NCBI GenBank assembly: GCA_037139195.1
Contig: JBAXGW010000091.1
Coordinates: 1-12,681, forward strand
Direction: 5' to 3'
DNA from: JBAXGW01 sp037139195
GTDB taxonomy: Bacteria > Bacteroidota > Bacteroidia > Bacteroidales > JAHJDW01
DNA length: 12,681 bases
Under the pieces are notes generated by a model. The model made no database searches, was not told the origin of the DNA, and worked only from the letters and a program-made list of their open reading frames with translations. Both the position numbers and the translations under genes were made by a program. Shown here in pieces: positions 1 to 5,773 of the stretch. Numbering within the stretch: position 1 is the stretch's first letter; each line of letters begins with the position of its first letter.

Positions 1-43
1 CCTAAAGATAGGCATTTTTTAAGATGAGCTAAGGGGATACCCA

Positions 44-790
44 GTAAAAATTATTCTTATTCTTATTACACTTGCTATCTCTTGTGTTAACAAGAAACAT
101 ACTGATTTAAATACTCAAAATCGAAAAGGCAATTTCCCAGATTATATAATAAAACTTTTAGACATTCCTAATCATTCAAAAATAAAATATCCATGGACTA
201 CAAATTGTTTTGTAGATTTTCTTAACACCACTACAATTGACACATTAAACCAATTGATTATATACAACAAATTATCAAACTCACTAATTACTGATATAGA
301 AGTTCATAGCTTTCTAAATGAAGCTGTATTTCCAAATATTGCTAAATCAGATTCTGTTTATATATACAGTGATACTTACTCTCATCTTGGCAATTTTAGT
401 ATTAACGGAAATAGTTTTTTAACATCTTATATTGACAAAAGCGAATTAATATATATGATGTCCCAACTCACATGTCAACCATATAGTTTTGACGAGAAAA
501 AGCTTAAAAACGTCAGATGTATTTCAAATGTGGAAATAAAAAAAATATTTTCTGTGCCTAAAAATTTGCCAGAGAAATATATTAGATTCTTCATAAAATA
601 CAAACGAGCTCTTTATAAAGAAAAGTATCATCTAAATCATTTATCATTATATTCAAAACCTATTTTTAATAAAGACAAAACTTTTGCGATTATTCAGTTT
701 GAATCAAATTACTATGGGGATTTGTTGATATTTAAAAAAATAAAAAATAAGTGGATTAAAATTGCTCAAGAAAATCTATGGATTTCTTAA
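44..790 (+). CDS. Putative lipoprotein of unknown function, start codon missing
   Basis: I do not recognise the family. The open frame runs back from the TAA at 788-790 to a stop at 20-22. The stretch at 44-85 translates as a short basic start, a hydrophobic run and a Cys (VKIILILITLAISC), which looks like a lipoprotein signal peptide with the lipid-bearing Cys at codon 83-85. The position where ATG is expected (44-46) reads GTA, and no ATG, GTG or TTG occurs in frame before TTG at 254. That TTG would remove the export signal, so I take the frame from 44 (about 248 codons). The C-terminus (FAIIQFE...YYGDLLIFKKIKNKWIKI) resembles the end of small Bacteroidota periplasmic proteins with an alternating beta pattern. 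Initiation at ATT (50), or loss of the true start by rearrangement or sequence error, are both possible. The gene may be inactive. It converges on the small lipoprotein gene across two hairpins. Confidence 0.55.
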   Translation, partial: VKIILILITLAISCVNKKHTDLNTQNRKGNFPDYIIKLLDIPNHSKIKYPWTTNCFVDFLNTTTIDTLNQLIIYNKLSNSLITDIEVHSFLNEAVFPNIAKSDSVYIYSDTYSHLGNFSINGNSFLTSYIDKSELIYMMSQLTCQPYSFDEKKLKNVRCISNVEIKKIFSVPKNLPEKYIRFFIKYKRALYKEKYHLNHLSLYSKPIFNKDKTFAIIQFESNYYGDLLIFKKIKNKWIKIAQENLWIS

Positions 791-854
791 GATTAAAAGA
801 AAGGAGAAACTCCCAACATCTCTCATATCAAGGTTTAAATGCAAAAAACAATAT

Positions 855-885
855 ATTTTAAACACCCAAATTAGGTGTTTAAAAT
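855..885. repeat. Perfect 12-bp inverted repeat (hairpin)
   Basis: ATTTTAAACACC (855-866) pairs perfectly with GGTGTTTAAAAT (874-885) around a 7-nt loop. It lies between two convergent genes, just before a second hairpin with T-tracts. No T-run follows, so on its own it is a poor intrinsic terminator. It may protect the 3' end of the upstream mRNA or back up the terminator next to it. Confidence 0.6.
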
Positions 886-894
886 TGGCCAAAT

Positions 895-930
895 AAAAAC
901 CCCATTCAGATTGAATGAGGTTTTTTTTAT
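895..930. terminator. Bidirectional intrinsic terminator between convergent genes
   Basis: The arms AAAAACCCCATTCA (895-908) and TGAATGAGGTTTTT (912-925) form a 14-bp stem with one C-A mismatch and a 3-nt loop. The plus strand continues into T-rich sequence (921-928 and beyond) and the minus strand into a T-run (complement of 895-899). It would terminate both the lipoprotein gene ending at 790 and the minus-strand gene ending at 933. Confidence 0.8.
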
Positions 931-932
931 TT

Positions 933-1166
933 TTATTTAATGATATAAGTTCCACCGTATTTTTTAATCTTAAGCTTCCTAGTTGAAGACCTTTGATTAA
1001 TTGATGGTCTATGTCGCAAACGTTTATACTGCTTAGACCTTTTTTTAGCAATTCTTTTATTGAATTTTCTACTGTGTTTCATGTGCCTTTTCTGAACCTT
1101 ATGAACTCCACATCCAGTTGAAGCAAAAAACAAAACTATCAATATGTATAATATTACTCTCTTCAT
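933..1166 (-). CDS. Very basic small lipoprotein, no acidic residues
   Basis: This is a 77-residue protein of unrecognised family. Residues 1-19 form a lipoprotein signal peptide: MKR, then a hydrophobic stretch, then the lipobox-like STGC with Cys19. The mature part (58 residues) contains about 14 Lys, 9 Arg and 4 His, and the whole protein has no Asp or Glu. It ends in a Tyr/Gly-rich tail (KKYGGTYIIK). Such a chain is likely unfolded alone and could bind LPS phosphate, peptidoglycan or nucleic acid; that is inference. The ATG at 1164-1166 is supported by a canonical Bacteroidota promoter about 45 nt upstream and by the signal peptide beginning right at this start. The stop lies just beyond the bidirectional terminator. 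It is a single-gene unit, divergent from comM. Confidence 0.75.
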   Translation of the reverse strand: MKRVILYILIVLFFASTGCGVHKVQKRHMKHSRKFNKRIAKKRSKQYKRLRHRPSINQRSSTRKLKIKKYGGTYIIK

Positions 1167-1210
1167 TGAGTTTTTTCTTAAAACGGTTTTTTAAACAGTC
1201 ATTTATTATT

Positions 1211-1241
1211 CAAACGTAAAAAGCATTCGAAAAGTTTCAAA
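1211..1241 (-). promoter_or_regulatory. Bacteroidota-type promoter for the small lipoprotein
   Basis: On the minus strand TTTG (1241-1238) is followed after exactly 19 nt by TACGTTTG (1218-1211). This is a full match to the known Bacteroidota TTTG-N19-TAnnTTTG promoter. Transcription would begin about 38 nt before the ATG at 1166. Confidence 0.7.
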
Positions 1242-1250
1242 TAGATTAAA

Positions 1251-1264
1251 AAAAATCGATTTTT
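1251..1264. repeat. 14-bp perfect palindrome, possible operator
   Basis: AAAAATCGATTTTT reads the same on both strands. It lies about 10 bp upstream of the -33 box of the small lipoprotein promoter. That is a suitable place for an activator or UP-like element, but A/T-rich palindromes also arise by chance in such sequence. Confidence 0.35.
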
Positions 1265-1415
1265 ATTTAAAAACCAATTAATACTTCTTTATCCGAAACA
1301 AATATATAATTTTTTAATGATAAAAAATATTTTTAAATAAAAAAATGATTGTTTACTATGTAAAACTTAAAATGATATTTATAAAAAAGCAAAAACAACA
1401 AATAGATAAAATCAA

Positions 1416-1446
1416 TTGTATATAATAAAAAAATTAGGTAGGTTTG
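1416..1446 (+). promoter_or_regulatory. Bacteroidota-type promoter for comM
   Basis: TTG (1416-1418) is followed after 20 nt by TAGGTTTG (1439-1446), matching the TTG-N19/20-TAnnTTTG consensus. The start of transcription would lie about 20 nt before the comM ATG at 1471. Confidence 0.65.
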
Positions 1447-1470
1447 CTTTGTAAATAACAACTCAAATAT

Positions 1471-3009
1471 ATGTTAATTAAAACTTTTGGAAGTGCTTTA
1501 TTTGGAGTAAATGCCACAACAATAACAGTAGAAGTAAATGTGGATCAGGGTGTTAATTTTTTATTGGTTGGTTTACCTGACAATGCTGTTAAAGAAAGTC
1601 AGCAAAGAATAGAAGCCGCTTTAAAAAACAATGGTTATAAACTTCCAGGTAAAAAGATTGTTATAAATATGGCTCCGGCTGATATTAAAAAGGAAGGCTC
1701 TGCTTACGATTTAACACTGGCAATTGGAATACTAGCAGCAAGTGAACAAATAATTGCTTCGAATATTGAAAATTATATAATCATGGGCGAATTATCGCTG
1801 GATGGAAGCATACAACCTATAAAAGGAGCATTGCCAATTGCTATTGAGGCTAAAAATAATGGATTTAAGGGTTTTATTTTACCTAAAGATAATGCAAGAG
1901 AAGCAGCTATAGCTAGTGATTTAGAAGTTTTTGGAGTTAGCAATATAAAAGAGGTAATTGATTTTTTTAATATTGGAACACCCCTAGAAAGAGTTGAAAT
2001 TGATATTAAGGAAGAATTTCAACATAGTTTAAACTCGTATGAATACGATTTTTCTGATGTTAAAGGCCAAGAAAACATTAAACGTGCCCTAGAAATTGCT
2101 GCCGCTGGTGGTCATAACATTATAATGATCGGTCCTCCCGGAGCGGGCAAAACAATGCTTGCTAAACGACTACCTAGTATTCTACCTCCTCTCAGCGTTG
2201 AAGAAGCTTTAGAAACAACAAAAATACATTCTGTTTCTGGGAAATTAAATAAAAATACATCGCTTATTTCTGTCAGACCTTTTAGAGCTCCTCACCATAC
2301 CATATCGGACATTGCACTTGTCGGAGGAGGAAGTTTTCCTCAGCCTGGCGAAATTTCATTAGCTCATAATGGAGTGCTTTTTTTAGATGAATTACCCGAA
2401 TTCAAAAGAACAGTTCTTGAAGTAATGCGCCAACCTCTTGAAGACCGAGCTGTAACAATATCAAGAGCAAAATTTACAGTTGAATACCCAACCAGCTTTA
2501 TGCTTGTTGCATCAATGAACCCTTGCCCTTGCGGTTATTATAATCACCCAGAAAAAGAGTGTGTTTGTGCTCCTGGCATCGTTCAAAAATATTTAAATAA
2601 AATATCAGGGCCACTTTTAGACAGAATAGATATTCATATTGAAGTTACACCTGTTCCTTTTGGAGAACTAGCATCAGCAAAACCCGGAGAAGCCAGCAAT
2701 ATTGTTAGAGCTCGTGTAATTAAAGCCAGAAACATTCAATCCGAACGCTTTAAAAGCAACGAAAATATTCATTGTAATGCCCAAATGTCTTCAAAAATAT
2801 TGCAAACAATTTGTCAATTAGATGATGCTTGTCACGCTTTATTAAAAGTAGCAATGGAGCGCCTAGGTTTATCTGCCAGAGCTTATGATAGAATTTTAAA
2901 AGTATCACGAACTATTGCAGACCTCGATGGAAGTGAAAGAATAAAAACTGAGCATTTAGCTGAAGCTATTCAATATAGAAGCTTAGATAGAGATAGCTGG
3001 GCAGGGTAA
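1471..3009 (+). CDS. comM: YifB/ComM family Mg-chelatase-like AAA+ ATPase
   Basis: This is a full-length (512 aa) member of the ComM/YifB family. ComM is a hexameric AAA+ helicase that extends branch migration during integration of incoming single-stranded DNA in natural transformation; the family is also found in bacteria not known to be competent. Residues 1 to about 165 form the N-terminal Lon/S5-like domain. The AAA+ core has Walker A GPPGAGKT (221-228), Walker B LFLDE (303-307) and LLDRID with Arg385 as a likely arginine finger. A four-Cys cluster (352, 354, 364, 366; CPCGYYN...CVC) is typical of the family and could bind Zn. The C-terminal Mg-chelatase helical domain follows (about 410-505, with the AYDRILKVSRTIADL motif). 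The ATG lies about 25 nt after a good promoter. It appears to be a single gene, convergent with the ABC ATPase gene. Confidence 0.95.
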   Translation: MLIKTFGSALFGVNATTITVEVNVDQGVNFLLVGLPDNAVKESQQRIEAALKNNGYKLPGKKIVINMAPADIKKEGSAYDLTLAIGILAASEQIIASNIENYIIMGELSLDGSIQPIKGALPIAIEAKNNGFKGFILPKDNAREAAIASDLEVFGVSNIKEVIDFFNIGTPLERVEIDIKEEFQHSLNSYEYDFSDVKGQENIKRALEIAAAGGHNIIMIGPPGAGKTMLAKRLPSILPPLSVEEALETTKIHSVSGKLNKNTSLISVRPFRAPHHTISDIALVGGGSFPQPGEISLAHNGVLFLDELPEFKRTVLEVMRQPLEDRAVTISRAKFTVEYPTSFMLVASMNPCPCGYYNHPEKECVCAPGIVQKYLNKISGPLLDRIDIHIEVTPVPFGELASAKPGEASNIVRARVIKARNIQSERFKSNENIHCNAQMSSKILQTICQLDDACHALLKVAMERLGLSARAYDRILKVSRTIADLDGSERIKTEHLAEAIQYRSLDRDSWAG

Positions 3010-3057
3010 TTTACCGCAATTCACAAACCATTGCTATTCTAGTGAAAACAATAGGCT

Positions 3058-3792
3058 CTATTTTTCTTCTAGTAGCGCTTTCGACCTTTCAAAAGTCATT
3101 ATATCATTATTTAAATAGTCGTTTTCAACCAAGCCGTCTCTTAATCGAATAATACGGTGAGCGTGTTTGGCAATATCTTCTTCGTGAGTTACCAAAATAA
3201 TGGTGTTTCCTTGACGGTGAATTTCTTCAAATAATCCCATTATTTCAACCGATGTTTTAGAGTCAAGATTTCCAGTAGGCTCATCTGCAAGTATGATGGA
3301 AGGAGAATTAACCAAAGCTCTAGCAACAGCAACACGCTGACGCTGTCCTCCCGATAATTCATTAGGCTTGTGAGTGTATCTATCACCTAAACCCACACTC
3401 TTAATAATTCCTAGTGCAATTTCTTCGCGTTTAGCTTTTTTGAAGCCAGCATAAACTAATGGAAGCATAACATTTTCAAGTGCAGTTGAGCGTGGCAACA
3501 GATTAAAAGTTTGAAAAACAAAGCCAATTTCTTTATTTCTTATGCCAGCTAATTCATTGTCATCCATCTTGCTAACATCTTTATTGTTAAGAATATATTC
3601 GCCCGATGAAGGCGTGTCTAAACATCCCAGAATATTCATCAAAGTAGATTTTCCTGAACCAGATGGACCCATAAGCGCTACATACTCATTTTTAAAGATA
3701 GATAAAGAAACCGATTGAAGTGCTTTCACAATTTGAGAACCGACTTTATAATGTTTGGCTATATTTTGTAAACTAATTATCTCTTGTTGCAT
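3058..3792 (-). CDS. LolD/MacB-type ABC transporter ATP-binding protein
   Basis: This cytoplasmic ABC ATPase of the LolD/MacB/FtsE-like class normally powers a MacB-fold permease for lipoprotein release or export of peptides, drugs or other substrates. Numbering from the chosen ATG at 3792 (244 aa), it has Walker A GPSGSGKS (42-49), Q-loop Gln94, signature LSGGQ (146-150), Walker B IILADEP (166-172) and H-loop His203. All catalytic residues are intact. The frame extends 8 codons further to a TTG at 3816. A TAnnTTTG promoter element covers that codon (3814-3821), so a transcript would start after it, and ATG 3792 is the better start. About 20 residues follow the ATPase core (YLNNDIMTFERSKALLEEK). 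No permease gene is adjacent, so the partner must be elsewhere and the substrate cannot be named. Confidence 0.9.
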   Translation of the reverse strand: MQQEIISLQNIAKHYKVGSQIVKALQSVSLSIFKNEYVALMGPSGSGKSTLMNILGCLDTPSSGEYILNNKDVSKMDDNELAGIRNKEIGFVFQTFNLLPRSTALENVMLPLVYAGFKKAKREEIALGIIKSVGLGDRYTHKPNELSGGQRQRVAVARALVNSPSIILADEPTGNLDSKTSVEIMGLFEEIHRQGNTIILVTHEEDIAKHAHRIIRLRDGLVENDYLNNDIMTFERSKALLEEK

Positions 3793-3813
3793 TTTATTAG
3801 ATTTTGATGCTTT

Positions 3814-3821
3814 CAAATGTA
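3814..3821 (-). promoter_or_regulatory. Promoter -7 element for the ABC ATPase gene
   Basis: TACATTTG on the minus strand is a full TAnnTTTG match, 21 nt before the ATG at 3792. No TTG is found at the proper distance upstream, so the -33 box is weak or absent. The site suggests the ATPase gene can be transcribed independently of the methyltransferase gene. Confidence 0.45.
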
Positions 3822-3851
3822 CATATTTTTTTTAGAATCTAGAAGAAAGAA

Positions 3852-4640
3852 TCAATATCTAACTACAAAATGTTGCTTTGGCTGCTCTTTCCTAAAAAAA
3901 ACTATACCAACCATAAATAAATCAATGCTAATTGTAACTTTTGAATGATTTTTAACATAATCCCAAGCTTTTTCCATGCCTTCGGACCAATGTATATCAT
4001 CGAAAACAAAAAAAGTATCATTATTAACTTTCCTTAAACAATCTTCGAAATAATTAATTGTTGGTTCTTCTTGATGATTTCCATCAAAAAAAACATAATC
4101 AAGATTTTCAATTTTTGATAATTCTTCTGGAAACGTTTTATTAAAATCTCCAACCCTTATTTCAATATTATTTAATCCAGCATTTTTAAAAATCTGCTGT
4201 GCTATTTTAGATGTGTTCGGACAGCCTTCCAACGTAATTAAAGTCATTTTTTTACTACCAAATACTTGATAAAGTGCACTAATACCTAGAGATGTGCCAA
4301 GCTCTAATCCTTTTTGTGGCTGAAAATACATACAGAGATTAAATAGCAATTTCCCATATTTTTCGTTCTTTGCTGATTTCTTGGCAATATCAGAAACGGC
4401 TCGTTTATTTGTATTATTTATTTTTGAACCAGCTCCAAAATCAGTAATTTCAATTACTTCAGACGACTTGATTAAATCCTTTCTAATTCTTTCAATTATC
4501 TTAAATTCCTCAAAATAATTTTTATTGTAAATGCAATCTTCAATAAGTTTGTAAACAAATGGGGAATGAATACCATGACGAGTTTTTGCGTTGAAAAGAT
4601 AGTTGAAATATTTTTTAATTAAAATCAGATTATTCAACAT
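3852..4640 (-). CDS. Class I SAM-dependent methyltransferase (O-methyltransferase-like)
   Basis: This 262-residue Rossmann-fold methyltransferase resembles the Methyltransf_24/catechol O-methyltransferase-like group. Visible motifs are the SAM-binding glycine motif GLELGTSLG (111-119), the acidic end of strand 2 in TLEGC (136-140, Glu138), the GDF segment (164-166), LDYVFFDGNH (180-189) and FVFDDIHWSEGM (211-222), whose Asp residues in related enzymes bind metal or substrate. The N-terminal stretch RHGIHSPFVYKLIEDCI is common among Bacteroidota relatives. The substrate cannot be told from sequence. The ATG at 4640 begins a normal N-terminus (MLNNLILIKKYF). The gene lies upstream of the ABC ATPase on the same strand with 59 nt between stop and next ATG, so co-transcription is possible. 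It is divergent from the prenyltransferase gene. Confidence 0.85.
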   Translation of the reverse strand: MLNNLILIKKYFNYLFNAKTRHGIHSPFVYKLIEDCIYNKNYFEEFKIIERIRKDLIKSSEVIEITDFGAGSKINNTNKRAVSDIAKKSAKNEKYGKLLFNLCMYFQPQKGLELGTSLGISALYQVFGSKKMTLITLEGCPNTSKIAQQIFKNAGLNNIEIRVGDFNKTFPEELSKIENLDYVFFDGNHQEEPTINYFEDCLRKVNNDTFFVFDDIHWSEGMEKAWDYVKNHSKVTISIDLFMVGIVFFRKEQPKQHFVVRY

Positions 4641-4676
4641 AAAAATTGGTAATTTTGAATTTCGACAGTTAAAAAG

Positions 4677-4703
4677 TTCGTAAAGCTTTTAAATTTCGTA
4701 AAG
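4677..4703 (+). repeat. Direct repeat TTCGTAAAG, two copies
   Basis: TTCGTAAAG occurs at 4677-4685 and 4695-4703, a period of 18 bp. It lies in the spacer between the divergent methyltransferase and prenyltransferase genes. The second copy runs into AAAGTT, the complement of the ACTTT repeats found downstream in the same spacer. Confidence 0.5.
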
Positions 4704-4763
4704 TTATGTTATATTCCTCTCATGCACTTGCGACTTTTTTTACTTTCTTTCTCTTAACTTATT

Positions 4764-4793
4764 ACTTTATAAACTTTCAACTTTATAAACTTT
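4764..4793 (+). repeat. 14-bp tandem direct repeat just before the mqnP start
   Basis: ACTTTATAAACTTT occurs at 4764-4777 and again at 4780-4793, separated by CA, ending 4 nt before the ATG at 4798. CTTTCAAC-like repeats are frequent upstream of Bacteroidota genes. It could be a slippage-prone leader or simply low-complexity sequence. Confidence 0.6.
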
Positions 4794-4797
4794 AAGA

Positions 4798-5682
4798 ATG
4801 AACAAAGGTATTACAATTTTTCGTGATTTTTTATCCTTAGTAAAATTCAGTCACACTATTTTTGCTATGCCATTTGCATTAATTGGGTTTTCACTTGGAG
4901 TAGCTGAAATTGGCAGTTTTGATTGGATGAAACTGGTTTATGTGGTTTTATGTATGGTTTTTGCTAGAAATTCGGCAATGGGCTTCAATCGATATTTAGA
5001 TGCAGATATTGACAAAAAAAATCCACGAACCCTTAATCGTGAAATTCCAGCTCAAAAGATTTCTTCAAACAAAGCTCTTGCTTTCATAATTACCAATGTA
5101 GTTTTATTTGTTGCAACAACTTATTTTATTAATTCGCTATGCTTTTATTTATCTCCTGTTGCCTTAATTGTCATTATGGGCTATAGTTATACCAAGCGAT
5201 TTACATCATTATGTCATTTAGTACTAGGACTTGGGCTATCTTTGTCGCCAATTGGTGCATTCATAGCTGTAACAGGTCATTTTGGCCTTGAAGCAGTTTT
5301 ATTTTCTTTTGTTGTTATTTCGTGGGTAAGCGGATTTGATATTATTTATGCTCTACAAGATGCCTCTTTTGATAAAGAAAACTCATTAAAATCAATTCCA
5401 GCATTTTTAGGAGAAAAGAAAGCATTGTTTTTATCAAGGATACTACATTTGATTAGCGCTTCTATTGTTATTTTCATAGGTTTATATTTCACTTTATCAA
5501 TGAGCTTCTGGATTGGAACGGTTATTTTTTCAGGTCTACTAGTTTATCAGCATTCCATAGTAAAATCAAATGATTTATCGCGAGTAAATTTGGCATTTTT
5601 CACAACAAATGGAATTGCAAGTGTTGTATTTGGAGTATTTGTAATTGCCGATATTATTTTTTCAAATAAATTGATTTTCTGA
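4798..5682 (+). CDS. mqnP: UbiA-family prenyltransferase, probable menaquinone MqnP
   Basis: This is a 294-residue integral membrane prenyltransferase. UbiA enzymes attach a polyprenyl chain to an aromatic acceptor. Both Asp-rich, Mg/diphosphate-binding motifs are present: NRYLDADID (Asn64, Asp68, Asp72) and the second at DIIYALQDASFDKENSLKSIP (Asp181, Asp188, Asp192). About eight hydrophobic helices separate them. Automatic annotation would call it 4-hydroxybenzoate octaprenyltransferase (UbiA). Because mqnB and mqnD follow downstream and no ubiquinone genes are seen, I infer it is the futalosine-pathway enzyme MqnP, which prenylates 1,4-dihydroxy-6-naphthoate; this rests on context. The ATG at 4798 gives a typical N-terminus. 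I found no clear promoter in the 157-bp upstream spacer. The next gene starts 91 nt after the stop. Confidence 0.85.
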   Translation: MNKGITIFRDFLSLVKFSHTIFAMPFALIGFSLGVAEIGSFDWMKLVYVVLCMVFARNSAMGFNRYLDADIDKKNPRTLNREIPAQKISSNKALAFIITNVVLFVATTYFINSLCFYLSPVALIVIMGYSYTKRFTSLCHLVLGLGLSLSPIGAFIAVTGHFGLEAVLFSFVVISWVSGFDIIYALQDASFDKENSLKSIPAFLGEKKALFLSRILHLISASIVIFIGLYFTLSMSFWIGTVIFSGLLVYQHSIVKSNDLSRVNLAFFTTNGIASVVFGVFVIADIIFSNKLIF

Positions 5683-5731
5683 AACATACCCATTCTAAAC
5701 ATTTTTTTGTTAATTATTTTTTTCTGAATTG

Positions 5732-5762
5732 TTGCACTTAGCGTATTTTATAAGTACTTTTA
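5732..5762 (+). promoter_or_regulatory. Possible promoter for the phoH-mqnB-mqnD unit
   Basis: TTG (5732-5734) is followed after 20 nt by TACTTTTA (5755-5762), a 7-of-8 match to TAnnTTTG. It would start transcription just before the ATG at 5774. That start would rule out the upstream TTG frame extension as the true gene start. Confidence 0.35.
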
Positions 5763-5773
5763 AGAAAAAAAAC

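Larger units (their letters stand above)
1167..1470. other. Divergent intergenic region with two promoters and a palindrome
   Basis: This 304-bp, extremely AT-rich spacer separates the minus-strand small lipoprotein from comM. It holds a promoter for each gene (1211-1241 on minus, 1416-1446 on plus). It also holds a perfect 14-bp palindrome AAAAATCGATTTTT (1251-1264) and a further TAnnTTTG match on the minus strand (1299-1306) without a paired upstream box. I see no RNA gene or small ORF with a believable start in it. Confidence 0.6.

Noticed and set aside
776..1051. Minus-strand ORF of 91 codons
   Set aside because: It overlaps the terminators and the better-supported small lipoprotein gene in another frame, and its product has no recognisable features.
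3050..3062. Short AATAG-GCT-CTATT hairpin between comM and the ABC ATPase stops
   Set aside because: Only five base pairs, all but one A-T; too weak to call a terminator although it lies between convergent genes.
4650..4657. TAATTTTG matching TAnnTTTG on the plus strand
   Set aside because: It is about 140 bp from the prenyltransferase ATG and no TTG lies at a proper distance upstream, so it is probably chance in AT-rich DNA.
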